From the NCBI RefSeq assembly GCF_000282375.1, contig NZ_AKJK01000137.1, positions 1-64,000 on the forward strand: a stretch of 64,000 bases of DNA, written 5' to 3'. Source of the DNA: Pseudomonas sp. GM50 (GTDB lineage Bacteria > Pseudomonadota > Gammaproteobacteria > Pseudomonadales > Pseudomonadaceae). Each line of letters starts with the position of its first letter. The stretch's first letter is position 1. Below, in pieces: positions 34,946-44,144 of this stretch. A model generated the notes under the pieces. It was not told the origin of the DNA. It made no database searches and saw nothing but the letters and a program-made list of their open reading frames with translations. The position numbers and the translations under genes were made by a program.

Positions 34946-36081
34946 AGTTTTGCCGCTGCTTCACGCAGGGTCTCCTCGCGTTTGGCAAAGCACAGACGCA
35001 CCAGGCGCTGGCCTTCGGGTGGCGTCTGGTAGAACACCGAGATCGGAATGCTCGCGACGCCATGTTCGCGGGTCATCCACAGTGCCATCTCTACATCATT
35101 GAGGTCCGGGCGAATCTGCGAGTAATCGACCAGCTGGAAATAAGTACCGGCCACGCGGGTGAAACTGAAGCGCGACGGCGACAGCAGATCGCAGAACAGA
35201 TCGCGCTTGGCCTGATAGAAGTCCGGCAACTCTTCGACGTGCTCCGGGTGCTCGGCCATGTAATCGGCCAACGCGTATTGCAACGGCGTCACGCCGCAGA
35301 AACTGACGTATTGGTGAACCTTGCGCAGTTCCGCGGTGAGGGCCGGAGGTGCCACGACATAACCGGTTTTCCAGCCGGTGACGTGGTAGGTCTTGCCGAA
35401 CGAGCTGACCACGAATGCGCGCTGATAGAGCTCTTCGTGGGCCAATACGCTGACGTGAGGCACACCGTCGAATACCAGGTGTTCGTAGACTTCGTCGCTG
35501 ATCACATAGATATCGCGGTCGCGAATCAACACCGCCAGTTGATCCAGCTCGGCACGACTGATCAGCGCGCCGCTGGGGTTGTGCGGGGTATTGAGGATAA
35601 TCATCCGCGTGCGCGGCGTAATGGCTTCAGCGAGCTTCTGGAAGTCGATGGCGAAGTCATTCAGGCCCAACTGCACATGGACGCAGCGACCACCGGCCAG
35701 CTCAACCGAGGGTTCATAACTGTCGTAGGCCGGATCGAACACGATGACTTCGTCACCGCTGTGGATCACCGCCTGAATGGCGCAAAAGATCGCCTGAGTC
35801 GCGCCGGGGGTGACCGTCACTTCGCTGTCGGCATCGACATGGGCGCCATAGCTGCGAGCGATCTTCGCCGCAATCTGCTGACGCAACACCGGCAGGCCAG
35901 TCATCGGCGAGTACTGGTTGTGGCCACTGGCGATATGCCGGCCGACTGCATCGCGCAGGGCCTGCGGGCCGTCGAAATCGGGAAACCCCTGAGACAGATT
36001 GATCGCCCCGGTTTGCGCCGCGAGCTGAGACATCTGCGTGAAGATAGTGATGCCGACATTCGGCAGCTTGCTGGTGATCAT
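34933..36081 (-). CDS. ybdL: Methionine/glutamine aminotransferase (YbdL type)
   Basis: PLP-dependent class I aminotransferase of 382 residues. It has NTPHNPSGALI, SDEVYEHLVFDG and the Schiff-base lysine in SSFGKTYHVTGWKTGY. YbdL-like enzymes transaminate methionine, phenylalanine and glutamine and can re-aminate ketomethiobutyrate in methionine salvage. ATG 36081 is chosen because the longer frame runs through a REP pair and a terminator. It overlaps the omega-amidase gene by 13 bases. Confidence 0.92.
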   Translation of the reverse strand: MITSKLPNVGITIFTQMSQLAAQTGAINLSQGFPDFDGPQALRDAVGRHIASGHNQYSPMTGLPVLRQQIAAKIARSYGAHVDADSEVTVTPGATQAIFCAIQAVIHSGDEVIVFDPAYDSYEPSVELAGGRCVHVQLGLNDFAIDFQKLAEAITPRTRMIILNTPHNPSGALISRAELDQLAVLIRDRDIYVISDEVYEHLVFDGVPHVSVLAHEELYQRAFVVSSFGKTYHVTGWKTGYVVAPPALTAELRKVHQYVSFCGVTPLQYALADYMAEHPEHVEELPDFYQAKRDLFCDLLSPSRFSFTRVAGTYFQLVDYSQIRPDLNDVEMALWMTREHGVASIPISVFYQTPPEGQRLVRLCFAKREETLREAAAKLCVI

Positions 36082-36154
36082 CGGTGATTCCCTGGCTCTG
36101 CACCCGGCTCTACGACGGCACGGGAGAGCTCGAGAATAGCCCAAACGACGCCCA

Positions 36155-36186
36155 TAAAAAAAGGGCGCCAACCGGCGCCCTTCTTC
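36155..36186 (-). terminator. Rho-independent terminator downstream of der
   Basis: Perfect 9-bp stem AAGGGCGCC/GGCGCCCTT with loop AACC. On the minus strand it is followed by a run of T residues (plus-strand AAAAAAA at 36155-36161). It ends the long der operon before ybdL. Confidence 0.92.
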
Positions 36187-36208
36187 TAAAACATTCACCG
36201 CAATACCT

Positions 36209-36340
36209 GTGGCGAGCGGGCTTGCCCGCGTTGGGTCGCGAAGCGGCCCCAAAACCTGCAACCGCATGTTTTCAGGTACACCGCATACACAGGTTTTACG
36301 ACGGCTTCGCCGCCGAACGGGGGCTAGCCCCCTCGCCACA
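36209..36340. repeat. REP pair, GTGGCGAG...CTTGCCCGCGTTGGG family
   Basis: Outer arms are GTGGCGAGCGGGCTTGCCCGCG (36209-36230) and the complement of GTGGCGAGGGGGCTAGCCCC (to 36340), with inner TCGCGAAGCGGC / GGCTTCGCCGCC arms. The two outer arms differ (GCGGG against GGGGG), so the pair is degenerate. Confidence 0.85.
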
Positions 36341-36376
36341 AATGCGCCCACACCAGCGGCATGGGCAAGCCGTGAA

Positions 36377-37846
36377 TCAACGCTTGTCGCGGCGTTTTTT
36401 GTCGGCTTTCTTGTGGTGCGACATCATCCGACGCTTCTTGTTGACCTGGCGGTCGGTGAGCGAGTTCTTGTTACCTTCGTACGGGTTCTCGCCGCCCTTG
36501 AACTCGATACGGATCGGCGTACCGACCAGCTTCAGGACACGGCGATAAGTGTTTTCCAGGTAACGCACGTAAGACTTCGGCACCTTCTCGATCTGGTTAC
36601 CGTGAATCACGATGATCGGCGGGTTCGCACCACCCAAGTGGGCGTAACGCAGCTTGATCCGACGGTTGTTGACCATCGGTGGCGCGTGCTCGCCAACCGC
36701 ATCTTCCAGAATCTGGGTCAGGCGGTTGGTCGGCCAGCGGGTGACCGCGGACTTGAACGAGTTCTGTACCGACGCGTAGAGGTTGCCTACGCCAGTGCCG
36801 TGCAGGGCCGAGATGAAGTGGATGTCGGCGAAGTCGACGAAGAACAGACGACGTTGCAGCTCGACCTTCACGAAGTCGCGCTCGCTCGGCGTCATGCCGT
36901 CCCACTTGTTGATCGCGATAACCAGCGCACGACCGGCTTCAAGGGCAAAGCCCAGCAGGTTGAGGTCGTGGTCCACCACGCCTTCGCGGGCGTCCATCAC
37001 GAAGATCACCACGTTGGCGTCTTTGATCGCTTGCAGGGTTTTGACCACGGAGAACTTTTCGACTTCTTCGTGGATCTTGCCGCGCTTGCGCACACCGGCG
37101 GTGTCGATCAGCGTGTACTTCTCGTCGTTACGTTCAAACGGGATGTAGATACTGTCGCGGGTGGTGCCGGGCTGGTCATAAACGATAACCCGGTCTTCAC
37201 CGAGCATGCGGTTGACCAGGGTCGACTTGCCGACGTTCGGACGACCGATGATGGCGATCTTGATACCGTCTTTTTCGCTTGGGCCAGGAATGCGCTTGGC
37301 TTCCTCACCTTCGGCAACGATCTCTTCTTCGCCATCTTCCGGCTCTTCGTCGTCTTTGGGGAAGTCGCTCAGGGCGATTTCCAGCATCTGGGTGATGCCA
37401 CGACCATGAGCACCGGCGATCGGGATCGCGTGGCCCATGCCCAATGGGGCGAATTCAGCGCGGGCCATTTCAGGGTCGATGTTGTCGACCTTGTTGGCGA
37501 CCACGTAGGAACGCTTGTTACGCTTGCGCAAGTGCTCGGCGATCATCTGGTCGGCCGCGGTGAAACCGGCCTTGGCATCTACCAGGAACAGAACGACATC
37601 TGCTTCTTCAATGGCCAGCAGCGACTGCTCGGCCATTTTTTCGTCCATACCGTGCTCGTCACCGGAGATACCGCCGGTGTCGACCAGAATGTAGGAACGC
37701 CCTTGCCACTTGGCCTCACCGTACTGGCGATCACGGGTCAGACCGGACAAGTCGCCGACGATGGCGTCGCGAGTCCTGGTCAGGCGGTTGAACAAGGTGG
37801 ACTTGCCGACGTTCGGTCGGCCCACCAGGGCGATTACGGGAACCAT
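36377..37846 (-). CDS. der: GTPase Der (EngA), ribosome assembly
   Basis: Essential tandem GTPase for 50S subunit maturation. It has two G domains, each with a P-loop GRPNVGKST (about residues 9 and 200), NKxD motifs (NKVD, NKWD) and a C-terminal KH-like domain ending in a basic tail (HHKKADKKRRDKR). A stretch rich in Asp and Glu links the G domains. ATG 37846 with GGAG upstream gives 489 residues; the start at 37858 is not needed. It is the last gene of the minus-strand block that begins upstream with ndk or rlmN. Confidence 0.97.
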   Translation of the reverse strand: MVPVIALVGRPNVGKSTLFNRLTRTRDAIVGDLSGLTRDRQYGEAKWQGRSYILVDTGGISGDEHGMDEKMAEQSLLAIEEADVVLFLVDAKAGFTAADQMIAEHLRKRNKRSYVVANKVDNIDPEMARAEFAPLGMGHAIPIAGAHGRGITQMLEIALSDFPKDDEEPEDGEEEIVAEGEEAKRIPGPSEKDGIKIAIIGRPNVGKSTLVNRMLGEDRVIVYDQPGTTRDSIYIPFERNDEKYTLIDTAGVRKRGKIHEEVEKFSVVKTLQAIKDANVVIFVMDAREGVVDHDLNLLGFALEAGRALVIAINKWDGMTPSERDFVKVELQRRLFFVDFADIHFISALHGTGVGNLYASVQNSFKSAVTRWPTNRLTQILEDAVGEHAPPMVNNRRIKLRYAHLGGANPPIIVIHGNQIEKVPKSYVRYLENTYRRVLKLVGTPIRIEFKGGENPYEGNKNSLTDRQVNKKRRMMSHHKKADKKRRDKR

Positions 37847-37932
37847 GCGGCTCTCCACTTCGTTATTTCAGAAAATACAAAAGCCGCTGCGAGGCAGCGG
37901 CTGGTGCTCGGGGCAATCACTGTGGGGCTTTT

Positions 37933-38032
37933 TGTGGGAGCGAGCCTGCTCGCGATAAACGCAAAGGCACCGCATTCATTCAGGCCGCAAACGTTATCGT
38001 TGACGTCCTTCGCGAGCAGGCTCGCTCCCACA
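37933..38032. repeat. REP pair, GTGGGAGCGAGCCTGCTCGCG family
   Basis: Inverted arms at 37933-37955 and 38009-38032 lie between bamB and der, inside the minus-strand gene block. Confidence 0.9.
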
Positions 38033-38082
38033 TTCATACCCACAGGTGAAGCCGCTTGGGGGTTAAAACCCAAGCATAGTTC

Positions 38083-39234
38083 TTACTTGATGGTCAGGGC
38101 TTCCAGTTTGCCGCTGTTGCCATACACATAAATCGTGTCACCCACCACCAGCGGACGGGCACGCAGGCCGTCGCTGTCGATACGCTCGCGGCCGACGAAA
38201 CGACCGTCCACCTGACTCAGCAGGTGCAGGTAACCTTCCATATCACCGACTGCAACATAGCTGGAGAACACTTCTGGAGCCGACAGTTGGCGGCGAGCCA
38301 GCGAATCGTTGCTCCACAACGCAGTGGTAGAACGTTCGTCAACGCCTTCAACGGTGCCTGCAGACAGGCTCACGTAGACGCTGCCAAAACCCTGGGCAAC
38401 GCCGGCATAGCTGGAAGCATCACGCTGCCAGAGCTGACGACCGCTTTCCAGATCCAGTGCCGCGACGCGACCCTGGTAGCTGGCGACATACAGTGTACCG
38501 CCGGACAGCAGCAAGCCACCGTCGATATCAACCACACGCTCCAGCTCCGAACGACCTTGTGGAATCGCTACGCGCTGTTCCCACACCGGCACGCCGTTGG
38601 AAACATCCAGAGCGACCACTTTACCAGTCGACAGGCCAGCCACCGCGAGGCGGTTGGTGACGATCGGTGCGCTGGTGCCGCGCAGGGTCAGAACCGCTGG
38701 CGTGCTGTCATACAACCAGCGCTGGTTGCCGGTGGCGGCATCCAGACCGATCAGACGGTCATCCTGGGTCTGAACCACAACAACGTCACCGTTGGTGGCC
38801 GGCGGCGCGAGCACTTCACTGGTCACGCGAGCGCGCCATTTCTCTTCACCGCTGCTGGCGTCCAGGGCAACGATTTCGCCCTTGAGCGTGCCGATCATGA
38901 CCAGACCGTAACCCACGCCAACGGCGCCGGAGACAGGCAGTTCGAGATCTTTCTTCCATTTGACGTCGCCATTGCTGCGATCCATCGCCATCACCACGCC
39001 GGTGACGTCGGCGGCATAGATGGTATCGCCATCGATCGCCGGAACCAGCATGTTGTAGGTTTCGCCCTGACCGTCACCGATCGAACGACTCCACTGCTTT
39101 TGCAGAACCACTTCTTCCTTGAAGTCGGTCAACTCGGCCGGTGGCAATTCTTTTTTGCTGTTGCTGCTGCAACCCGCGGCCAATATGGCCAGAGCCAGCA
39201 ATGCTGCATGTTTCCAACGGATCACGTCACGCAT
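38083..39234 (-). CDS. bamB: Outer-membrane assembly lipoprotein BamB
   Basis: Beta-propeller lipoprotein of the BAM complex, which inserts beta-barrel proteins into the outer membrane. The signal peptide ends in lipobox LAAGC (Cys22). Repeated PQQ-like blades follow, with motifs such as GVVMAMDRSNGDVKWKKDL and GLDAATGNQRWLYDS. It has 383 residues. ATG 39234 overlaps the end of yfgM by eight bases; longer in-frame starts lie inside that gene. Confidence 0.95.
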   Translation of the reverse strand: MRDVIRWKHAALLALAILAAGCSSNSKKELPPAELTDFKEEVVLQKQWSRSIGDGQGETYNMLVPAIDGDTIYAADVTGVVMAMDRSNGDVKWKKDLELPVSGAVGVGYGLVMIGTLKGEIVALDASSGEEKWRARVTSEVLAPPATNGDVVVVQTQDDRLIGLDAATGNQRWLYDSTPAVLTLRGTSAPIVTNRLAVAGLSTGKVVALDVSNGVPVWEQRVAIPQGRSELERVVDIDGGLLLSGGTLYVASYQGRVAALDLESGRQLWQRDASSYAGVAQGFGSVYVSLSAGTVEGVDERSTTALWSNDSLARRQLSAPEVFSSYVAVGDMEGYLHLLSQVDGRFVGRERIDSDGLRARPLVVGDTIYVYGNSGKLEALTIK

Positions 39235-39868
39235 CCCCTTTGGCCAGGTCGTCCAGCTTGATTTGTAGGCCACCGACCGCCGCTTCATCCGACAGTGCCG
39301 CCTTGGCTTTTTGATACGCCGTGTTCGCTTCGTCGGTACGACCCAACTGCACCAGCAGGTCGCCTTTGAGTTCTTCGCGAGTGGCCAGGAAAGCTTTGTC
39401 GGCATCGCCTTCGAGCAGTTTCAGGGCTTCATCGATCTTGCTCTGCGCGGCCAGCACCTGCGCCAGACGCTGACGGGCAATTTCGCCCAGTGCCGGGTTG
39501 GCCGGTTTGGCGACAATGGCTTTCAGCTCGCTGGCTGCGTCGTCCAGCTTGCCGCTGTCGACTGCAACTTTCGCCACGAACAGGCTGCCGTATTGCGCGT
39601 AAGCGGTGCCGCCGAACTCGCTGTTGAGCTTGCCGGCCAGGTCCGAAACACGTGCAGCATCAGGCTTGCCGTCAGGCGTCAGCGTGGTTTCGAGCAATTG
39701 CTGATAGAGAATCGAGGCGCCTTGCGACTGATTGCTCTGATACTTCTGAAAGGCCTGCCAGCCGAATACGATGACCAGCGCCAACAGGCCGCCAGTGACC
39801 AGGGGCTTGCCGTTGCGTGTCCACCAGTCCTTCAACTCCGCCAGATGTTCGTCTTCGGTACTCGACAC
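39227..39868 (-). CDS. yfgM: YfgM family tetratricopeptide membrane protein
   Basis: Protein of 213 residues with a short cytoplasmic N-terminus, one membrane span (LVTGGLLALVIVFGWQAF, about residues 23-40) and a periplasmic TPR-like domain. YfgM in E. coli associates with SecYEG and periplasmic chaperones. The order hisS-yfgM-bamB-der is conserved across gamma-proteobacteria. It overlaps bamB by eight bases. Confidence 0.92.
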   Translation of the reverse strand: MSSTEDEHLAELKDWWTRNGKPLVTGGLLALVIVFGWQAFQKYQSNQSQGASILYQQLLETTLTPDGKPDAARVSDLAGKLNSEFGGTAYAQYGSLFVAKVAVDSGKLDDAASELKAIVAKPANPALGEIARQRLAQVLAAQSKIDEALKLLEGDADKAFLATREELKGDLLVQLGRTDEANTAYQKAKAALSDEAAVGGLQIKLDDLAKGDA

Positions 39869-39908
39869 CCCAATACTCCTTAATCGCTAAATCGGCTGTT
39901 TGACAGCT

Positions 39909-41198
39909 TCAACCCTGCACGACGCAGGTGGCCAGGTGTGCAGCAAGCGCATCCCAGGCAATGCTTTGTTGTTCGCCCTGGCCACGCAGGGGTTTGAAAC
40001 CTACCACTTGCTGGGCCATTTCGTCGTCACCGAGGATCAATGCGTACAGCGCACCGCTCTTGTCGGCTTTCTTGAACTGGCTTTTGAAGCTGCCGGCGCC
40101 AGCATTGACTTGCAGGCGCAGGTTGGGCAATTGATCACGAACACGCTCGCTCAGGGTCAGACCGGCCAACTCGGCGGCTTCGCCGAAGGCGCAGAGGTAG
40201 ACATCGACCTGACGGGAGATTTCTTCGGGAATCTGCTCCAGGGTTTCAAGCAGCAGCACCAGTCGCTCGATGCCCATGGCGAAGCCAACGCCCGTGGTCG
40301 GCTTGCCGCCCATCTGCTCCACCAGACCGTCGTAGCGACCACCGGCACACACAGTGCCTTGGGCGCCCAACTTGTCGGTGACCCATTCGAAAACGGTCTT
40401 GCTGTAGTAATCCAGCCCGCGAACCAGCTTCGGGTTGATCACATAAGGAATGCCGGCGGCGTCCAGACGAGCCTTGAGGCCCTCGAAGTGCACGCGGGAT
40501 TCTTCGTCGAGGTAGTCGGCCATCTTTGGCGCGTCGGCCAACGCCGCTTGAGTGTCGGGATTCTTGGTATCCAGAACCCGCAGCGGGTTGGTCTTCAGAC
40601 GGCGCTGGCTGTCTTCGTCCAGTTGATCCAGGCGAGCGGACAGGTATTCGACCAGTGCTTCACGATAACGACCACGGGACTCGCTGGTGCCCAGGCTGTT
40701 GAGTTCGAGCTTGACCGCATCGCGGATACCCAGCTCGCCCCACAGGCGCCAGGTCAGCACGATCAGCTCGGCGTCGATGTCCGGACCGTCGAGGTTGAAG
40801 ACTTCGCAACCGATCTGGTGGAACTGGCGATAACGACCTTTCTGTGGACGTTCGTGACGGAACATCGGGCCGATGTACCAGAGTTTCTGCACCTGACCGC
40901 CGCCGGTGATGCCGTGCTCGAGCACCGCACGCACGCAGGCCGCTGTGCCTTCAGGGCGCAGGGTCAGGGAATCGCCATTGCGATCCTCGAAGGTGTACAT
41001 CTCTTTTTCGACGATGTCGGTCACTTCACCGATGGAGCGTTTGAACAGCTCGGTGAACTCGACGATCGGCATGCGGATCTGCTTGTAACCGTAGTTATCC
41101 AGCAAACGCGAAACGGTGCCCTCGAAATGACGCCACAGGGGAGTCTGTTCGGGCAGGATGTCGTTCATGCCACGAATGGCTTGCAGAGACTTGCTCAC
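39909..41198 (-). CDS. hisS: Histidine-tRNA ligase
   Basis: Class II aminoacyl-tRNA synthetase of 429 residues. The N-terminal catalytic core has motif 2 near FRHERPQKGRYRQFHQIG and the histidine-specific signatures LVRGLDYYSKTVFEW and CAGGRYDGLVEQMGG. A C-terminal anticodon-binding domain follows (about 330-429). It sits between ispG and yfgM with short gaps on both sides. Confidence 0.97.
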   Translation of the reverse strand: MSKSLQAIRGMNDILPEQTPLWRHFEGTVSRLLDNYGYKQIRMPIVEFTELFKRSIGEVTDIVEKEMYTFEDRNGDSLTLRPEGTAACVRAVLEHGITGGGQVQKLWYIGPMFRHERPQKGRYRQFHQIGCEVFNLDGPDIDAELIVLTWRLWGELGIRDAVKLELNSLGTSESRGRYREALVEYLSARLDQLDEDSQRRLKTNPLRVLDTKNPDTQAALADAPKMADYLDEESRVHFEGLKARLDAAGIPYVINPKLVRGLDYYSKTVFEWVTDKLGAQGTVCAGGRYDGLVEQMGGKPTTGVGFAMGIERLVLLLETLEQIPEEISRQVDVYLCAFGEAAELAGLTLSERVRDQLPNLRLQVNAGAGSFKSQFKKADKSGALYALILGDDEMAQQVVGFKPLRGQGEQQSIAWDALAAHLATCVVQG

Positions 41199-41235
41199 TA
41201 TAAATCCTTAAATTCGTTCGGCTCTTTAGTCAGGC

Positions 41236-42345
41236 TCAGCCGCGAGCGATTACAGCTGCGTCGGCTTCGACCTTTTCGGCCGCTTTCTGGCGGATCAAGC
41301 GTTCAAGCTCATCCACCAGATTGTCATTCGTCAGTTTCTGCGACGGTTTACCGTCGATGTAAATCAGGTTTGGCGTGCCGCCGGTCAAGCCGATATGGGC
41401 TTCCTTGGCTTCGCCCGGCCCGTTGACCACGCAACCGATCACCGCGACATCCAGCGGCACCAGCAGGTCTTCGAGGCGCCCTTCCAGCTCGTTCATGGTT
41501 TTGACCACATCGAAGTTCTGCCGCGAGCAGCTCGGGCAAGCGATGAAGTTGATGCCACGGGAACGCAGGTGCAGGGATTTGAGAATGTCGTAGCCGACTT
41601 TCACTTCCTCGACCGGGTCGGCCGCCAACGAGATGCGAATAGTATCGCCAATCCCTTCGGCGAGCAGCATACCGAGGCCCACGGCGGATTTCACTGTGCC
41701 TGAACGCAAACCACCGGCTTCGGTGATGCCCAAGTGCAACGGCTGGACGATTTCCTTGGCCAGCAAGCGGTAGGCGGCGACGGCCATGAACACGTCGGAG
41801 GCTTTCACGCTGACCTTGAAGTCCTGGAAATTCAGGCGTTCGAGGTGTTCGACGTGACGCAAGGCGGACTCGACCAGCGCGGCTGGAGTCGGCTCGCCAT
41901 ATTTCTTTTGCAGGTCTTTTTCCAGGGAACCGGCGTTGACGCCGATGCGGATCGGAATCCCACGATCACGGGCGGCATCGACCACCGCACGCACGCGGTC
42001 TTCACGACCGATGTTGCCCGGGTTGATCCGCAGGCAATCCACACCCAGTTCGGCTACGCGCAAAGCGATCTTGTAGTCGAAGTGGATGTCGGCCACCAAT
42101 GGCACTTTGACCAACTGCTTGATCTTGCCGAAGGCTTCGGCGGCGTCCATGTCCGGCACGGAAACCCGCACGATATCGACGCCAGCGGCTTCCAGACGAT
42201 TGATCTGGGCCACGGTGGCGGCCACGTCATTGGTGTCGCTGTTGGTCATGCTCTGCACAGCGATAGGCGCATCGCCGCCCACGGGCACGTTGCCGACCCA
42301 GATCTTGCGGGATTCGCGACGTTTGATTGGAGATTCGCCGTGCAT
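41236..42345 (-). CDS. ispG: 4-hydroxy-3-methylbut-2-enyl-diphosphate synthase
   Basis: Fe-S enzyme of the MEP isoprenoid pathway, 369 residues. The N-terminal TIM barrel is followed by a C-terminal 4Fe-4S domain with CPSCSR and GCVVNGPGE, giving the three cluster cysteines. It is encoded near the Isc operon that builds such clusters. The start lies three bases after the rodZ stop, so translation is likely coupled. Confidence 0.97.
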   Translation of the reverse strand: MHGESPIKRRESRKIWVGNVPVGGDAPIAVQSMTNSDTNDVAATVAQINRLEAAGVDIVRVSVPDMDAAEAFGKIKQLVKVPLVADIHFDYKIALRVAELGVDCLRINPGNIGREDRVRAVVDAARDRGIPIRIGVNAGSLEKDLQKKYGEPTPAALVESALRHVEHLERLNFQDFKVSVKASDVFMAVAAYRLLAKEIVQPLHLGITEAGGLRSGTVKSAVGLGMLLAEGIGDTIRISLAADPVEEVKVGYDILKSLHLRSRGINFIACPSCSRQNFDVVKTMNELEGRLEDLLVPLDVAVIGCVVNGPGEAKEAHIGLTGGTPNLIYIDGKPSQKLTNDNLVDELERLIRQKAAEKVEADAAVIARG

Positions 42346-42348
42346 GAC

Positions 42349-43374
42349 TTATTGACCCAACTTCAGGCGAGCAGTCTCGCCACTGGTGAACGGAGCGACA
42401 TCGACCACCTGCCCGTTGTAGCTGACCTGCGCGCCACGGGCGAAGCCCAGACGCACGGAAAAAGGCGGTTTGCCGCTGACAGTAACATTTTCGCCTTTAC
42501 GCTTGAGACCACTCAACAGCACCTTACCCGTGCCATCGGTGACTTGCGTCCAGCAATCAGCAGTGAATTGCAGTTGAACCTGGCCTTGGCCGGCCACCGG
42601 AGCCGCTGGAGCCGGGGCGGTGGGAGCAATCGGAGCAGTGACAACCGGTGCCGGTACAGCTGGAACAGCCGGTGCAGGTGTCGCCGGTGTCGCGACAACC
42701 GGAGCAGTGCTGTGGGCCGCAGCCGCAGGCGTTACTGCTGGAGCCGCTGGCACTGGAACCGGTGCGCTCGTTTCGGCACTGACTGGCTCCTCGGTCGAAG
42801 TCTCGGCCTGAGGCAGCGCAAGAGGTGTTTCCCCTTCAGCCTGACCTTGCGCAACGGCCTGGTCTTCCGGCTCGTCCAGTGGATGGATCTGGGTGGTGCC
42901 GTCGGCGCCTTCGACTTCAACGTGTTCCGGGGCCAGACCGATCAAGTCCTTGGTGCGCAATGAGGTTTGATCCTGCCACCAGACAAAACCACCGCCAATC
43001 ACCGCGAGCAGCAACAGCAGGCTGACAATTCGCAAAATAGTGTGAGACACCCGAACCGGCTCTTCGATACGTCCCAGGCTGTGGACGTTGCTGCCCTGGG
43101 AGTCGGTGCCGGTGGATTGGTCGAACTGCTGGACCAGAACGGTTTGGTCCATGCCGAGCAATTTGGCATACGCGCGAATATAGCCACGAGCAAAGGTGTG
43201 CCCAGGCAGCTTGTCAAAAGCGCCGGCTTCCAGATTGCTCAGGGAATTGACGGTGAGGTTGAGCTTGAGGGCCACTTCGGCCAGCGACCAGCCATTGCTT
43301 TCGCGGGCCTGGCGCAAAGTCTCACCGGGGTTAACGCGATTCGCTGCTACAACTTCGGGATGCGCCGCTTTCAT
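42349..43374 (-). CDS. rodZ: Cytoskeletal cell-shape protein RodZ
   Basis: Bitopic inner-membrane protein that anchors MreB. The order is an N-terminal HTH_25 domain (about residues 15-85), one membrane span (LRIVSLLLLLAVIGGGFVWW, about 112-131), a long periplasmic Pro/Ala/Val-rich linker (about 200-260) and a C-terminal DUF4115 beta domain. ATG 43374 is favoured, with GGAG five bases upstream; ATG 43377 is directly adjacent. The start overlaps the pilW stop (TGATG). The order rlmN-pilW-rodZ-ispG is conserved. Confidence 0.94.
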   Translation of the reverse strand: MKAAHPEVVAANRVNPGETLRQARESNGWSLAEVALKLNLTVNSLSNLEAGAFDKLPGHTFARGYIRAYAKLLGMDQTVLVQQFDQSTGTDSQGSNVHSLGRIEEPVRVSHTILRIVSLLLLLAVIGGGFVWWQDQTSLRTKDLIGLAPEHVEVEGADGTTQIHPLDEPEDQAVAQGQAEGETPLALPQAETSTEEPVSAETSAPVPVPAAPAVTPAAAAHSTAPVVATPATPAPAVPAVPAPVVTAPIAPTAPAPAAPVAGQGQVQLQFTADCWTQVTDGTGKVLLSGLKRKGENVTVSGKPPFSVRLGFARGAQVSYNGQVVDVAPFTSGETARLKLGQ

Positions 43375-44132
43375 CATTGCTCCGACAGGTATTGCTGATA
43401 TTCCGGCGTACCGGGATAGAGTCGTTTTAATTGCAGGCCAAAACTGGCGGCCTTGTCGCGATCTTCGAACACTTTTGCCAGCCGAACGCCGAGCAATAGA
43501 CTACGTGCATTTTGCTCGGTGAGCAGGCTAAAACGGTCGTAATAGTCACGCGCGGGCACATAATGCCTGTCTTCGTAAGACAACTCAGCCATTTCCAGCA
43601 ACGCACGTGGCTGTTGGCGATTCAAACGCAGGGCTTTTTCCAGTTGCTGGCGGGCCAGATCACGCTGGCCAAGCTTTGATGCGGTCATGCCCAGGTTTTC
43701 GAAAACCCGTGAACGCTCAGGATACAGGGTATCGGCGGCGGCCTGTTCGAAGCGTTCGTACGCCTCTTTGTAACGTTTCTCTTCGAAAAGAAAACTGCCG
43801 TAGTTATTCAGGATTCGCGCATCGGCGGGACGAGAAGACAGCGCCTTGCGAAAATGCTGATCGGCCAGTTCCGGCTCCATCTCGGCCTGGAACACCAGCC
43901 CCAGAGCCGCGTTGGCGTCAGGATCCGAGCTATCCAGGTCCAAGGCCTTCTTCAACGGGACCTTGGCGCGCTCGGTCATGCCCTGCTGCAGATACCCCAG
44001 GCCCAGCTGCACGTAGGCGGCCCGCGCCTCATCACGGCCCTTGCTGGTCTTCATCGGGTTGAAATCGCCCGACAGGACACAACCAGCACAGAGGCTGGCC
44101 AACAGCACAAGCAGCGCGAAGCGCAGGGACAT
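43374..44132 (-). CDS. pilW: Type IV pilus biogenesis lipoprotein PilW (PilF)
   Basis: Pilotin that guides PilQ to the outer membrane. The signal peptide with lipobox CAGC (near residue 18) is followed by about six TPR repeats (for example VPLKKALDLDSSDPDANAAL and LEKALRLNRQQPRALLEMAE). It has 252 residues. It overlaps rodZ and follows rlmN after 12 bases. It is called pilF in P. aeruginosa. Confidence 0.94.
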   Translation of the reverse strand: MSLRFALLVLLASLCAGCVLSGDFNPMKTSKGRDEARAAYVQLGLGYLQQGMTERAKVPLKKALDLDSSDPDANAALGLVFQAEMEPELADQHFRKALSSRPADARILNNYGSFLFEEKRYKEAYERFEQAAADTLYPERSRVFENLGMTASKLGQRDLARQQLEKALRLNRQQPRALLEMAELSYEDRHYVPARDYYDRFSLLTEQNARSLLLGVRLAKVFEDRDKAASFGLQLKRLYPGTPEYQQYLSEQ

Positions 44133-44144
44133 AGAGATCCTCTC

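Noticed and set aside
36209..38131. 640-codon plus-strand open frame opposite der
   Set aside because: It starts within a REP pair and is fully antisense to the certain gene der.
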